NCBI GenBank assembly: GCA_036702975.1
Contig: DATNPX010000032.1
Location: 106,280 to 170,279 of the forward strand
DNA from: DATNPX01 sp036702975
Lineage (GTDB): Bacteria > Cyanobacteriota > Vampirovibrionia > Obscuribacterales > Obscuribacteraceae
Reading direction: 5' to 3'
DNA: 64,000 nucleotides
The notes under the pieces were generated by a model. That model had not been told where the DNA came from and searched no databases. It saw only the letters and a program-made list of their open reading frames with translations. Below are positions 9,023 through 17,689 of this stretch, one piece after another; the first letter of the stretch is position 1, and each line of letters starts with the position of its first letter. Position numbers and translations under genes: made by a program.

Positions 9023-9880
9023 ATGCAGTCGAATCAGTTGAAAGTGCCGCATAAGGCCGGAGCAAGAACGCTCAATCTAACAGCACAGGTTTTACTGCTG
9101 GCATCGGCACTTAGTTCTGTGTCGATACCAGCACAGGCGGCGGGTGAAGGACGTGGTGCTCGTTATGCTCCGGCCTTTGATGCTTCTCGCAATTCGACTG
9201 CGACGATGGAACCGAAAAACGTTCCGGACTTCGCTTCGAGCCTCGCGCCTGCAGCACAAGATCAAGGAGCGAGTCCACAAACGGCTCAGCCCGGTACTCC
9301 TCTAAGAGCGGGAGCTGCATCCACTACCATCCCCGTTGAGACTCGATTGAGACTGATTTTGGAATCAGCTGTCGATGCCAAAATGAGTCAACCTGGCGAC
9401 ATTTTCGAAGCTCACGTCAAAGACGATCTGTTCCTAGGTACTACTCTTTTGCTCGCGAAAGGCAGCTTCGTTCGCGGCAGAGTCTGTGAGGTCACAAAGC
9501 CTAGACTGCTTAGTCGAGCGGCAAAAATCGGTCTCAAGCTCGAACAAATAGTGACACCAACGGGCGAAGTTATACCACTCGATGCCGGTCTGGAATTCCA
9601 CAAGGGTATGACTAATGCTAAAGGTCAGCTTGATCCGGGCACAAATCTCGTCACGCATATGGGCAACAAGGTCAAGCAAGTGACTGGGGGAACCTCACAA
9701 GGTTCGACTCGAGATGCACTCATTGGATTGAACGTCGCGACACTAGGAGCTCCAGCGATAGCAACCGCCATAGGCAGCGGCGCCATCGGTCTTTTCCGCT
9801 CCGGTGACAACGTTAATTTGACTCCGGGCCAGGAACTGGAAGTACTGCTCACCAATGACCTCGGGCTCCAGCTAAACTAA
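9023..9880 (+). CDS. Secreted beta-rich protein, weakly TrbI/VirB10-like
   Basis: A 285-residue protein with a clear signal peptide (hydrophobic core VLLLASALSSVSIPAQA, predicted cleavage after AQA). After a low-complexity linker, residues 98-220 form a beta-rich region: VETRLRLILESAVDAKMSQ, then a PGD turn, LLAKGSFVRGRV, and a later TPTGEVIPLDAG. These echo the short beta hairpins of TrbI/VirB10-type barrels, but the similarity is weak and could be convergent. The C-terminus has a hydrophobic Ala/Gly stretch and ends with NLTPGQELEVLLTND. ATG 9023 is preferred over GTG 9011 because GAGAGG is well spaced before it. Confidence 0.6.
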   Translation: MQSNQLKVPHKAGARTLNLTAQVLLLASALSSVSIPAQAAGEGRGARYAPAFDASRNSTATMEPKNVPDFASSLAPAAQDQGASPQTAQPGTPLRAGAASTTIPVETRLRLILESAVDAKMSQPGDIFEAHVKDDLFLGTTLLLAKGSFVRGRVCEVTKPRLLSRAAKIGLKLEQIVTPTGEVIPLDAGLEFHKGMTNAKGQLDPGTNLVTHMGNKVKQVTGGTSQGSTRDALIGLNVATLGAPAIATAIGSGAIGLFRSGDNVNLTPGQELEVLLTNDLGLQLN

Positions 9881-9932
9881 CTGATGAGCTGCGGTAAGCA
9901 CTTTACAGCCGCAATCAGATGGCACAGCCAGT

Positions 9933-11969
9933 CTAGGCTTTTACAGGTTTGCGCTTCAGTTTGTAGCGAACGTGGTCAAGGTTGCGGCTGAACTGCGGAT
10001 TTGAAGGGTCCAGCATTAAAGCTTTCAAGAATTGCTCTTCCGCTTCTTCAAGGTAGTGACGCTTCTCATAAATGACGCCCAAGTTGTTGTGGACCGAGGC
10101 GTTATTCGGAGACAGTTTCGAGCACGACTTGAGCTCCTTGAGAGCGCCTTCCAAGTCATCCTTCTCAATCAAAACCGTTGCTAAATTGTAGTGAGCAGGC
10201 AACGAATAGAAGTTCTGCTCCAATGCCTGGCGGTACTCGTCTTCTGCGTCATCAATCTGTCCAAGCGCCCTATAGCAAATACCAAGGTTGACGTGAGCAA
10301 CAGTCATTTGAGGATCGAGATCGAGCACTTCCTTGTATCGTTTGACGGCTTCGGTGGTACGCCCTTCAAGCTGGAACAGAAGCGCACCTTGATAGCGCGC
10401 CGGCAGCAGATGCGGATTCAGATACAAAGCTCGATTAACTTCTTTGAGAGCATTCTTGTAGTCGCCAGCTTTCGTGAGCCGCAACGACTTTCTGTAGTGA
10501 GGCATCGGATCTAACGTGCGTGGGTCCGGTGTTTCATCCTTCTGCTCGCTGGCAGATTCTCTCGAACTTTCTTTGCTCTTTGAACTTTCGCGAGACACTT
10601 CAGCGCTTTCCACACGCTTCTTCCTCGGCTTTTCTACAGCGGCCTTGCCGTCATCCTCAAGAGGAACTTCTGCCTCCAGGTCGTATTCAGCGAACTTATT
10701 CGACTTCTTCGCACCAGTACCGGTACTTGAGCCACTGCCAGCCGGTTTTGATTGAGCAGTCGTCGAACCATTGGCTCTGCTGCCTGAGTGCGACGCAGAG
10801 GCCCGTGTCGTGGTGGCGGAATCGTCATCATCTTCGACAGGTATTGCTTTGGACTTCGCCGATGCTGATGCGCTCCTTGTTGCAGGCGATTGACCTGGAG
10901 ACGCATCGTCGGGAGCAACAGTAGTAACAGGATGGGGACGTCTATATGGTTTCTGCGAACTTTCCACTTGCCTTATGAAAGTAGCAAGATCCGCTGGCGG
11001 CTGAGGCACAGAAGGTTTCGGTTTCGCTACGCCAGTTCCTGCTGCGGTAGCTGCGCTCGGGGCTTTCGCGCCCCCCGGTTGTCCAGGAACACCAGGTTTG
11101 ACCTGGCCAGCACCAACGCCTGCCGGAGGAATAGCAGCAACAGCCTTGGCTCCATTTCCAGCCGCAGCACCGTTCTGGCCAACCTTGCTAACGCTCGTCG
11201 CTGCACCGGCAGCCGTTTTCACGGAAGAAACCGTGTTCACACTAGTAGCAGCGCCACCGGCGGCAGTACTAGATTCACCTCGAGGTTGAGCAGCAGACTT
11301 ACTAGCGCCTTGAGAATCGGTCTTAGCGGATGCAGACTTTTGCACCGGAGTCGGAGCAGAAGTTTTATTGGACTCGCCTTCTTCGTCGCCGGATTTCGGA
11401 AGCGGAATAATCGAACGCCACCATGAGCGGTGAGATTTAGCCGCAGGAGCCGGAGCGGGTGCAGCCGCAACTTCTTTCTTGCTTGCAGGAACTGGCGTTA
11501 CGGAAGATTGCACAACCTTCCTTGCCGGAGCACCAGCTTTTGGTGCCGGTAGAGCACCCGAGGGAATTGGCGCACCCAAAGTTGGAACAGGCGGGCTTGA
11601 TGCTGTTGATTGGCTCGACGATTGCGCATTTAACGACGCCTGCAAATTGCTAGCAGAGGTAGCTCCGGCATCCTTAGAAGCTGGTGGTCTGGTTGCCGCA
11701 GCTCTCACTGCCGCTGAAGCAGCCGTCTTTGCACCGACCGGAGCCGGTATGTGTGCGGAAGGAATGGCGTTGGATGGAGTGGATGACTGACTGCCGTCAG
11801 CGTTTGCTCCGGAACCGCCGACAGCCGATTGATACGGGCGTAGAGTAGCTCCACCGGGAACCGAGAGTGAAGAATCACCACCGGACTGCGCCATGGCAAC
11901 TGTACCAACCAAACACAGCGTCGAAGCCAGTGAAATGGCAAAGGTTGTTCTGGCAAAACTTTCTTTCAT
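9933..11969 (-). CDS. Secreted TPR protein with long Ala/Ser/Pro-rich linker
   Basis: A 678-residue product beginning MKESFARTTFAISLAS with a signal peptide ending at VAMAQ. Residues 25-470 are Ala/Ser/Thr/Pro/Lys-rich low complexity. The last 190 residues contain five or so TPR motifs (for example AHVNLGICYRALGQIDDAE and VHNNLGVIYEKRHYLEEAE). It probably acts as an extracytoplasmic scaffold. The frame continues upstream to a TTG overlapping the dtd stop, but the ATG at 11969 places the signal peptide at the N-terminus, so I chose it. It lies downstream of dtd on the same strand and is likely co-transcribed. Confidence 0.8.
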   Translation of the reverse strand: MKESFARTTFAISLASTLCLVGTVAMAQSGGDSSLSVPGGATLRPYQSAVGGSGANADGSQSSTPSNAIPSAHIPAPVGAKTAASAAVRAAATRPPASKDAGATSASNLQASLNAQSSSQSTASSPPVPTLGAPIPSGALPAPKAGAPARKVVQSSVTPVPASKKEVAAAPAPAPAAKSHRSWWRSIIPLPKSGDEEGESNKTSAPTPVQKSASAKTDSQGASKSAAQPRGESSTAAGGAATSVNTVSSVKTAAGAATSVSKVGQNGAAAGNGAKAVAAIPPAGVGAGQVKPGVPGQPGGAKAPSAATAAGTGVAKPKPSVPQPPADLATFIRQVESSQKPYRRPHPVTTVAPDDASPGQSPATRSASASAKSKAIPVEDDDDSATTTRASASHSGSRANGSTTAQSKPAGSGSSTGTGAKKSNKFAEYDLEAEVPLEDDGKAAVEKPRKKRVESAEVSRESSKSKESSRESASEQKDETPDPRTLDPMPHYRKSLRLTKAGDYKNALKEVNRALYLNPHLLPARYQGALLFQLEGRTTEAVKRYKEVLDLDPQMTVAHVNLGICYRALGQIDDAEDEYRQALEQNFYSLPAHYNLATVLIEKDDLEGALKELKSCSKLSPNNASVHNNLGVIYEKRHYLEEAEEQFLKALMLDPSNPQFSRNLDHVRYKLKRKPVKA

Positions 11970-12043
11970 CTGGATCAGCCCGTTCGTGTTTGGAAGCGAA
12001 GATTTAGCTAATGTTTCAAGCAACATTCTTCGACAAATAGAAT

Positions 12044-12553
12044 TCAAGCAGATACAGGGGGCGTAGAAGCGAACTGATTCTCTAATATCATTGTCACCGG
12101 ACCGTCGTTTACAAGAGACACCTTCATGTCAGCGCCGAATTGGCCTGTCTCTACGGTCACGCCCAATCGCCTTAACTCGCCGATAAAATGTAAGTAAAGC
12201 TCGTTACCTCTGGCAGGCGCAGCAGCACGGATGAAACTCGGGCGTCGTCCCTTGCGCCAGTCGGCGATTAAAGTGAACTGTGAGATGACCAGAATCCCGC
12301 CCCCGACATCGAGTATCGATTTGTTCATTTTTCCTTCCTCATCCGGAAAGATTCGCAAGTCGACACTCTTTTGCGCGAGGTAGGCGGAGTCCTTCTCCGA
12401 GTCGCCCTGTTCCACGCCCAACAATATGAGAAGCCCTAAACGGGTTTCGGCGCCGGACGCATCGTTGCCGTCCGCACCAATACCAATAGCACCCAGGATT
12501 TCCCCATCGACTGTCACTGACGCCGAAGAAACGCGTTGTAACACTGCCTTCAC
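12044..12553 (-). CDS. dtd: D-aminoacyl-tRNA deacylase
   Basis: Removes D-amino acids mischarged onto tRNA. The SQFTL motif and the GPVT motif (here NDGPVT), which form the DTD active site across the dimer, are both present, along with GRRPSF. I chose the GTG at 12553: it gives the family's standard start (MKAVLQRVSS) and has GGAG eight bases upstream. An ATG at 12583 would add ten residues. At 169 residues it is slightly longer than usual because of an insertion (GIGADGNDASGAET) near residues 26-39. Confidence 0.93.
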   Translation of the reverse strand: MKAVLQRVSSASVTVDGEILGAIGIGADGNDASGAETRLGLLILLGVEQGDSEKDSAYLAQKSVDLRIFPDEEGKMNKSILDVGGGILVISQFTLIADWRKGRRPSFIRAAAPARGNELYLHFIGELRRLGVTVETGQFGADMKVSLVNDGPVTMILENQFASTPPVSA

Positions 12554-12678
12554 AAGGACTGCTCCAAAATCTACGTCCGCCATCCATTTGTAACAGAGCT
12601 AAACTCATATTCAGAATGCGGAAGCCATTTATGTTACCATTCCATTCGCAACGTACTGATGCGCAAGCAATTCAGTGC

Positions 12679-12684
12679 GATAAT
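12679..12684 (+). promoter_or_regulatory. Candidate -10 box (GATAAT) for tRNA-fMet
   Basis: GATAAT lies 11 bases before the first base of the tRNA, a suitable distance for a -10 element. The -35 position is a weak match. Confidence 0.4.
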
Positions 12685-12694
12685 TGCTACGTGA

Positions 12695-12771
<77 letters not shown>

Positions 12772-12789
12772 AATAAAAGCGTAGTAAAG

Positions 12790-12820
12790 CCGCCAGTTTC
12801 GAGAGATCTGGCGGTTTTTT
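12790..12820 (+). terminator. Intrinsic terminator after tRNA-fMet
   Basis: A 7-bp stem CCGCCAG/CTGGCGG with an 11-base loop is followed directly by six T residues, 18 bases beyond the tRNA. Confidence 0.92.
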
Positions 12821-13107
12821 ATTGGGGTAGCCTTCAGAGCGCGCCTTACCCTGACGAGATTAACTGAAAAACTGGTTTCTCCAATTTTTCCTTCATTGAT
12901 CTCTCTTTTTCAAATTTTGCTGAAATTAGCTCTGGCTCTCACTGTCACCAATCCGTAAATAATCGACAGGTCTGTTGCGCTACCGTCCAGAGCACTACCC
13001 GTAGTATCAATTGAAAAGCAGGCGCCAAACCCCTCAGTCGTACGGGTATTGGTTCGTGTTTACCACAGCCTCATCTCTTCAGTGGCTGATTATCGTGCCA
13101 GGTTCTC
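12821..13107. other. Intergenic region upstream of the toxin-antitoxin pair
   Basis: No gene or structured RNA is recognised here. The region lies between the tRNA terminator and the direct repeats that precede the antitoxin gene. Confidence 0.5.
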
Positions 13108-13143
13108 ATCGTTTTTAGCGATTTAATCGTTTTTAGCGATTTT
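13108..13143. promoter_or_regulatory. 18-bp tandem direct repeat, candidate antitoxin operator
   Basis: Two adjacent copies of an 18-base unit (ATCGTTTTTAGCGATTTA, the second ending TTTT). Each contains the imperfect dyad ATCG-N7-CGAT. The pair ends 34 bases before the antitoxin ATG, where an autoregulatory operator would be expected. Confidence 0.55.
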
Positions 13144-13177
13144 GTGCCATACTAACCATAAGCCAAGGAGTTTAGTT

Positions 13178-13648
13178 ATGACAGCAGCAACAATGACCTT
13201 CGTCTCAAAAGAGGAGCAATCCGCGCCAATTCAAGGTGTTGCAGAGTCGATGCATAATCAGCCAGAAACTGGGTTCTCATTGCTTTGCCCTGACGGCGGT
13301 AAAGTGCCATTGCCCGAGCCGCTTGCAAGAGTTTTAATGGCGGCGGCTGAGGCATTGATGCGTAAAAACGCAGTAACCATGGTAGTGCGCAGCGCGTGGC
13401 TGACTACAAAAGAAGCTGCCGACATGATGGGTTACTCAAGACAAGTCGTCGTCGACTTGATCAAAAAAAACAAATTGAAAGCGACAAAATTCGAAGGGAC
13501 AACCCATCGAAGAATCAAACTATCTGACCTTCTTGAGTACATGAATAAAGAGGACAAAGAAAGATCCGACGCATTCGCGAAGTTGGTCGATATGACAGAA
13601 GAATTCGGCGGTTACGATCTGGAAAGCGAGAAAAAAGAGCGCAAATAG
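13178..13648 (+). CDS. Excisionase-type HTH protein, probable antitoxin
   Basis: A 156-residue protein with a MerR/excisionase-like helix-turn-helix at about residues 83-132 (LTTKEAADMMGYSRQVVVDL, then HRRIKLSDLLEYM). The N-terminal 80 residues may contact the toxin. AAGGAG lies seven bases before ATG 13178; an upstream TTG at 13142 has no such signal. The stop codon directly abuts the ATG of the PIN-domain gene, a typical type II antitoxin-toxin arrangement. Direct repeats just upstream would suit autorepression. The HTH call is firm; the antitoxin role is inferred from context. Confidence 0.82.
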   Translation: MTAATMTFVSKEEQSAPIQGVAESMHNQPETGFSLLCPDGGKVPLPEPLARVLMAAAEALMRKNAVTMVVRSAWLTTKEAADMMGYSRQVVVDLIKKNKLKATKFEGTTHRRIKLSDLLEYMNKEDKERSDAFAKLVDMTEEFGGYDLESEKKERK

Positions 13649-14257
13649 ATGGCATTTTCTGCAATTTATGACGCTTGCGTTCTTTATCCCTTTGAGATTC
13701 GCGACGTATTAATGACAGCAGCGCTTACGCGCTGCTTCACTCTTTATTGGACCGAAGCCATTTTGGACGAATGCGCTCGCAATTTGATAGCAGATGGACG
13801 TGCCACAGAAGAAAACATGAAGGTCATGATAGACGGCATGAATTCCGTCTATCCGTATGCCAATATACCGCTTGCCGACTACGAAAGTCTCATTCCAGTC
13901 ATGACAAATGATCCTAAGGACAGGCACGTTCTGGCTGCCGCAGTGGCAAAAAAAGTAGACGTAATCGTCACTGTCAATTTCAAAGACTTCAAGCCGGAAG
14001 CATTAGAACCCTATGGAATAGAGGCTCAACATCCGGATGCATTCGTCCGGCACGTGCTCGACCTCGAAGCAAAAAGCTTCGTGGCTGAATTTCACAAACG
14101 CAACGAACAGCGTCGAGCCTGGGCAGCCAAAAGAGGAAAGGAACCGCATTCAGACGAAGCAATTGCCGCTCATCTTGCCGACGCGCAGCCGCCGATGGCC
14201 GAGACGAGCGACTTCCTTCTTAAATGTCTGAGAGATTCACGTTTTAAAATACAGTAG
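13649..14257 (+). CDS. PIN-domain protein, probable toxin ribonuclease
   Basis: A 202-residue protein. PIN-fold features are visible: D8 in IYDACVLYP, E at about residue 37 in ILDECARN, then DPKDRHVLAAAVAKKVDVIVT with acidic residues near 90-93, followed by NFKDF. In this fold these residues bind divalent metal for RNA cleavage. The C-terminal 60 residues extend past the usual core and are Ala/charged-rich. It begins directly after the antitoxin stop, so the two genes are coupled. Cleavage specificity is unknown. Confidence 0.85.
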   Translation: MAFSAIYDACVLYPFEIRDVLMTAALTRCFTLYWTEAILDECARNLIADGRATEENMKVMIDGMNSVYPYANIPLADYESLIPVMTNDPKDRHVLAAAVAKKVDVIVTVNFKDFKPEALEPYGIEAQHPDAFVRHVLDLEAKSFVAEFHKRNEQRRAWAAKRGKEPHSDEAIAAHLADAQPPMAETSDFLLKCLRDSRFKIQ

Positions 14258-14289
14258 CCTCAATCATTGAGCCGAGAAAGGTCAGACAG

Positions 14290-14382
14290 ATGGCAAAGAA
14301 GAACACAAACAAAAGCATCGATAAAAATACAGGCATCTGGTCTACCACCGGATCAGCAGGCAAAATACTCATCTATTGTTGA
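14290..14382 (+). CDS. Possible 30-residue ORF
   Basis: An ATG preceded by AAAGG opens a 30-codon frame starting MAKKNTNKSIDKNTGIW, with a basic N-terminus, downstream of the PIN gene. There is no family match that I recognise. It could be spurious. Confidence 0.2.
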   Translation: MAKKNTNKSIDKNTGIWSTTGSAGKILIYC

Positions 14383-14448
14383 AACCAACTTTGCCTCAAT
14401 GCAGCTGAAATAGCACCTAAAGCAAAGATTGAGATTCGACTGCGAGGG

Positions 14449-15243
14449 TCAGCGAGTCGTCGACTCCTTATTGCGTTCTTCCGCTAAGGCATCGAACGTC
14501 GAGACGTTCATCAAAAATGCAGTCGGTTTAACGCCAAAATCTCCGAAAAACGGCGTGCTATACAGTGCAACGAGATAGATATTCAATGATAGCGTTACAG
14601 ACACAAGCACCGTCATTAGTGCCTGAGCGCGAATTGAATCCAGAGCAAAGAAATAAGTGAATACAGTGGTCGACAAACCCCCGACTATTAACACCGCCCA
14701 TAGTACCGGCGAGACTTTATTCGTTGCTGTGATCAAACGCTCTCGTCGGCAATCTCCAAATTCGTCCATGGCCGAGAGTATTTGTTGATAAAAGGATTTT
14801 TGACTTTCAGTCTGCGGCTCATAATTGCGGATAGAAGACCAGAGCTTATTTACCTGCTGCCATCCTGCAGAATTCGGTTCATCCTTCTGCATTCGATGCC
14901 ATTCTTCGTCAATTACAACGTGCACATAACGTTCACAAGCTGTCTGAATTTGAACTCGATTTTTTTCAGGGAATCCCTCCGCCAGCCTAAATACATCGGC
15001 AACTGCGTTGGCCTCATGTTCAACGTTCAACCGCGCTTGGTCCATGTCTTGTGAAGCACTAACAACCACGAATCCAAGAACAACAGCATAGAGAGTGCCC
15101 AAGACAGAGAGCATGTAGCCCCCGACTTCATGGCATCTCTGCAATTTTTCAGGATGCACGACCTGTCGCACCAAAAACATGCCTAGCACAGAAAGTAACG
15201 TGCTTCCTCCAACAACCAGTGCACCAAGCGTTAAGGAGTTCAA
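14449..15243 (-). CDS. DUF4239 (bestrophin-like) membrane protein
   Basis: A 264-residue protein with two hydrophobic helices near the N-terminus (about 5-25 and 42-65, the second containing GTLYAVVLGFVVV) and two near the C-terminus (about 180-232). Between them lies a soluble helical region with EHEANAVADVFRLAEGFP and a later IDEEWHRM. This layout matches the DUF4239 family, sometimes compared with bestrophin channels. The function is unknown. It is transcribed away from the TA pair. Confidence 0.75.
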   Translation of the reverse strand: MNSLTLGALVVGGSTLLSVLGMFLVRQVVHPEKLQRCHEVGGYMLSVLGTLYAVVLGFVVVSASQDMDQARLNVEHEANAVADVFRLAEGFPEKNRVQIQTACERYVHVVIDEEWHRMQKDEPNSAGWQQVNKLWSSIRNYEPQTESQKSFYQQILSAMDEFGDCRRERLITATNKVSPVLWAVLIVGGLSTTVFTYFFALDSIRAQALMTVLVSVTLSLNIYLVALYSTPFFGDFGVKPTAFLMNVSTFDALAEERNKESTTR

Positions 15244-15687
15244 TTTTGTTCCCCACTTAATTTATTAGTCTGCGTTTTTTTGACTGACGTTAGCTAGATA
15301 AACATAAGCCAAACGACCTGCTCATCATATCGTTAATAATCGAGCAAATGTAGTGAAAGAGCTAGAGCAATTTTTCACAGGCCAGTCCACAAAATTTTTT
15401 CACGACTTTGGTCAATGCAAAAAAGTCAGCTACAGGAGGCTCCAGCACATCCTTGAATATTATTTTCTAAAACAAAAGATTTACGGGAACCTTGTAGCGA
15501 AAGTGCGATCATCCCCCGAATTAGAAAACCGGAACCCTTGCAAACGTCCTATTTATCGAGATTTATAAACGTCACACCGCAGACATCTAAATCTGGTTTT
15601 CCATAATTGATGATGCAGGCCAACGATGAGATTATCGATACAAGAAAATCGAAATCATAGCAACATCGGAGAAACGGAGGGCGGACC
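15244..15687. other. Intergenic region, nothing confident
   Basis: An AT-rich gap between divergent genes. A 71-codon GTG-started frame (15353-15568) is present but lacks a ribosome-binding site and any recognisable domain, so it is not annotated. Confidence 0.5.
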
Positions 15688-16497
15688 ATGTGGCGAGACC
15701 TAGCGCAGTCATTCATTGACAGGATAAAACTGTCACGAGCTACCGAGGATGAGCGAACAAACTTAGCAGACAACGTGAGCCGCTTAAGACGCACAGCTAA
15801 GACTGCTGCGGCACAGGAACAGCTTTCGACTGAGGAAGCGCCCGCAGACGAATTAGAAGGCAAATTACCTGAACAAGTTCACGGTTCACTCTTTGACTCC
15901 ATCTCGACGGCAGGCTCGACACCTAGAAAAGAACGTCGTGCGGTAGGTCACTGGTTTACGCACTCAATGGCAGCGGCCAGAGAAGGTGAAGAGGTAAGAG
16001 CGGAATGCTCATATGATGAAGACTTCGCCGCTCCAGTCGAGCCACAAGCGGTTGCTCTAGATACATTCCTATCCAGAACAGCTCAAGCTTCGGCCCTAGA
16101 GACTTTCATCCTAAAAAAACACGAGCCAAAACAGTTAGAAGAGTTTGCAGAATATACGCTACCAGAAGATTACACTGACGATCCACTGTTCAATCTCGCG
16201 AGCAGCCCCGATGTAGACGTCCGTCGCTCGGTCGCGACTAACGAACACCTGTCCGTTGGAGCCATGTGGGCACTTGCAGACGACGAAAATTTCGACATCA
16301 GACTTCACCTGATTCAAAATCCTAACGTGTCCATTGCCATGCTAGAACATCTAAGTCAAGACTCAGACCCAAGGGTGTCTCGAAACGCAAGGGCTCGGTT
16401 GCGCTCCATGTATGAAGAACATTACGGCATCGCAACCGGCAATCTCGCTACTGAGAAATCTGAAAACGATGGAGTGAAATTTTCACAGTCGGCTTGA
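15688..16497 (+). CDS. HEAT/leucine-rich-variant repeat protein
   Basis: A 269-residue soluble protein. The N-terminal half is charged and largely disordered. The C-terminal half contains short alpha-helical repeats of the HEAT or leucine-rich-variant type: LASSPDVDVRRSVATN, then LADDENFDIRLHLIQN, then LSQDSDPRVSRNARARL. Such repeats bind proteins or nucleic acids. GGAGGGCGG precedes the ATG at ideal spacing. No partner can be named from the context. Confidence 0.65.
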   Translation: MWRDLAQSFIDRIKLSRATEDERTNLADNVSRLRRTAKTAAAQEQLSTEEAPADELEGKLPEQVHGSLFDSISTAGSTPRKERRAVGHWFTHSMAAAREGEEVRAECSYDEDFAAPVEPQAVALDTFLSRTAQASALETFILKKHEPKQLEEFAEYTLPEDYTDDPLFNLASSPDVDVRRSVATNEHLSVGAMWALADDENFDIRLHLIQNPNVSIAMLEHLSQDSDPRVSRNARARLRSMYEEHYGIATGNLATEKSENDGVKFSQSA

Positions 16498-16600
16498 GCT
16501 TTTTCCACAGGCTGGGTGGCTGAGTAGTTGAGCCGCTGCGCTTTGATTCCTCATTCCATGAAGCGTATGATAGTTCAGCCGCTTCAGAAACGAGGACAAA

Positions 16601-17686
16601 ATGAGCTTTAGAGATACTTTTGGTATCAAGTACCCGATCATTCAAGCACCGATGGCTGGCTCGGATGATCCGACACTGGTAGCAGCGTCTTCAAATAGCG
16701 GCGTGCTGGGCTCGCTCGGGGCGCAATACCGTAGTCCGGAAGAGATTCGCAAAGCGATTCAACACATTAGGGATCTGACCGACAAACCGTTTGCCGTAAA
16801 TCTTTTTGCCCTGCCCAAAAACTTGCCGCCAACAGAATCTGAGATCAAAACAGCGACGAGACCGCTTGAGAGATATTACGCTAAGTTCAATATTCAGACA
16901 CCGACGCCAGCGTCCATCAGATCCACGATCGATGCTGAAGCACAGCTTCAGGTATTGCTTGATGAGCGTGTACCAGTTTTCTCTTTTACATTAGGAGTTC
17001 CTGACGCGAAATGGCTCGATGCATTCAGAGAGAATGATACCTTGCTCATCGGGACAGCAACCAATATTGACGAAGCACTTCTTTTGGAGCGCAGTGGAGT
17101 GGACGCACTCACAGCGCAGGGAACAGAAGCCGGAGGTCATCGCGGTACTTTCATCGGTGCACACGAAGATTCGATGATCGGATTAATGTCTCTGATTCCG
17201 GAGTTGGTAGATACAGTCAAAATCCCGGTAATCGCTGCCGGTGGCATCATGGACGGACGCGGTATCGCCGCAGCTTTTGCTCTTGGAGCCCAGGCGGTGC
17301 AACTTGGTACTGCATTCCTGGGTGTGAACGAATGCAGCGTGCACCAGGCGTACAAAGATGCACTGAAAACGCACACATCCAATCAGACAAAAATCACAAA
17401 GGTCTTCTCCGGTGGTGCAGCACGCGGAATCGACAACGAGTTCATGCACCAAAATGCCGAGATGCCACTGCTTCCCTTTCCGTATCACAACTCTTTGACT
17501 CGACCGATTCGCAAAGTGGCGAATGAGCGTGGTCTGACCGACTACACTAATCTCTGGTCAGGACAAAGCGGACGTTTGCTACGCGAAGTTAGCACCAACG
17601 AACTGGTTAAAGCACTAGTAGCTGAAACAAAATCTGCGGTCGATAATTTGTTCGCAGCTTGTGTAGCAATGGAACATACCGATTAG
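16601..17686 (+). CDS. Nitronate monooxygenase family protein
   Basis: An FMN-dependent TIM-barrel enzyme of 361 residues. It opens with YPIIQAPMAG, and later shows TAQGTEAGGHRG (containing the catalytic-type His), AAGGIMDGRGIAAAFALGA and the phosphate-binding QLGTAFL. These are hallmarks of the 2-nitropropane dioxygenase/NMO family, which oxidises alkyl nitronates. GAGGACAAA precedes the ATG. The gene ends four bases from the convergent dehydratase gene. The family also includes FabK-like reductases, so the exact substrate is unproven. Confidence 0.88.
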   Translation: MSFRDTFGIKYPIIQAPMAGSDDPTLVAASSNSGVLGSLGAQYRSPEEIRKAIQHIRDLTDKPFAVNLFALPKNLPPTESEIKTATRPLERYYAKFNIQTPTPASIRSTIDAEAQLQVLLDERVPVFSFTLGVPDAKWLDAFRENDTLLIGTATNIDEALLLERSGVDALTAQGTEAGGHRGTFIGAHEDSMIGLMSLIPELVDTVKIPVIAAGGIMDGRGIAAAFALGAQAVQLGTAFLGVNECSVHQAYKDALKTHTSNQTKITKVFSGGAARGIDNEFMHQNAEMPLLPFPYHNSLTRPIRKVANERGLTDYTNLWSGQSGRLLREVSTNELVKALVAETKSAVDNLFAACVAMEHTD

Positions 17687-17689
17687 CGG

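Noticed and set aside
15353..15568. 71-codon ORF in a divergent gap
   Set aside because: GTG start, no ribosome-binding site, no recognisable domain and odd composition.
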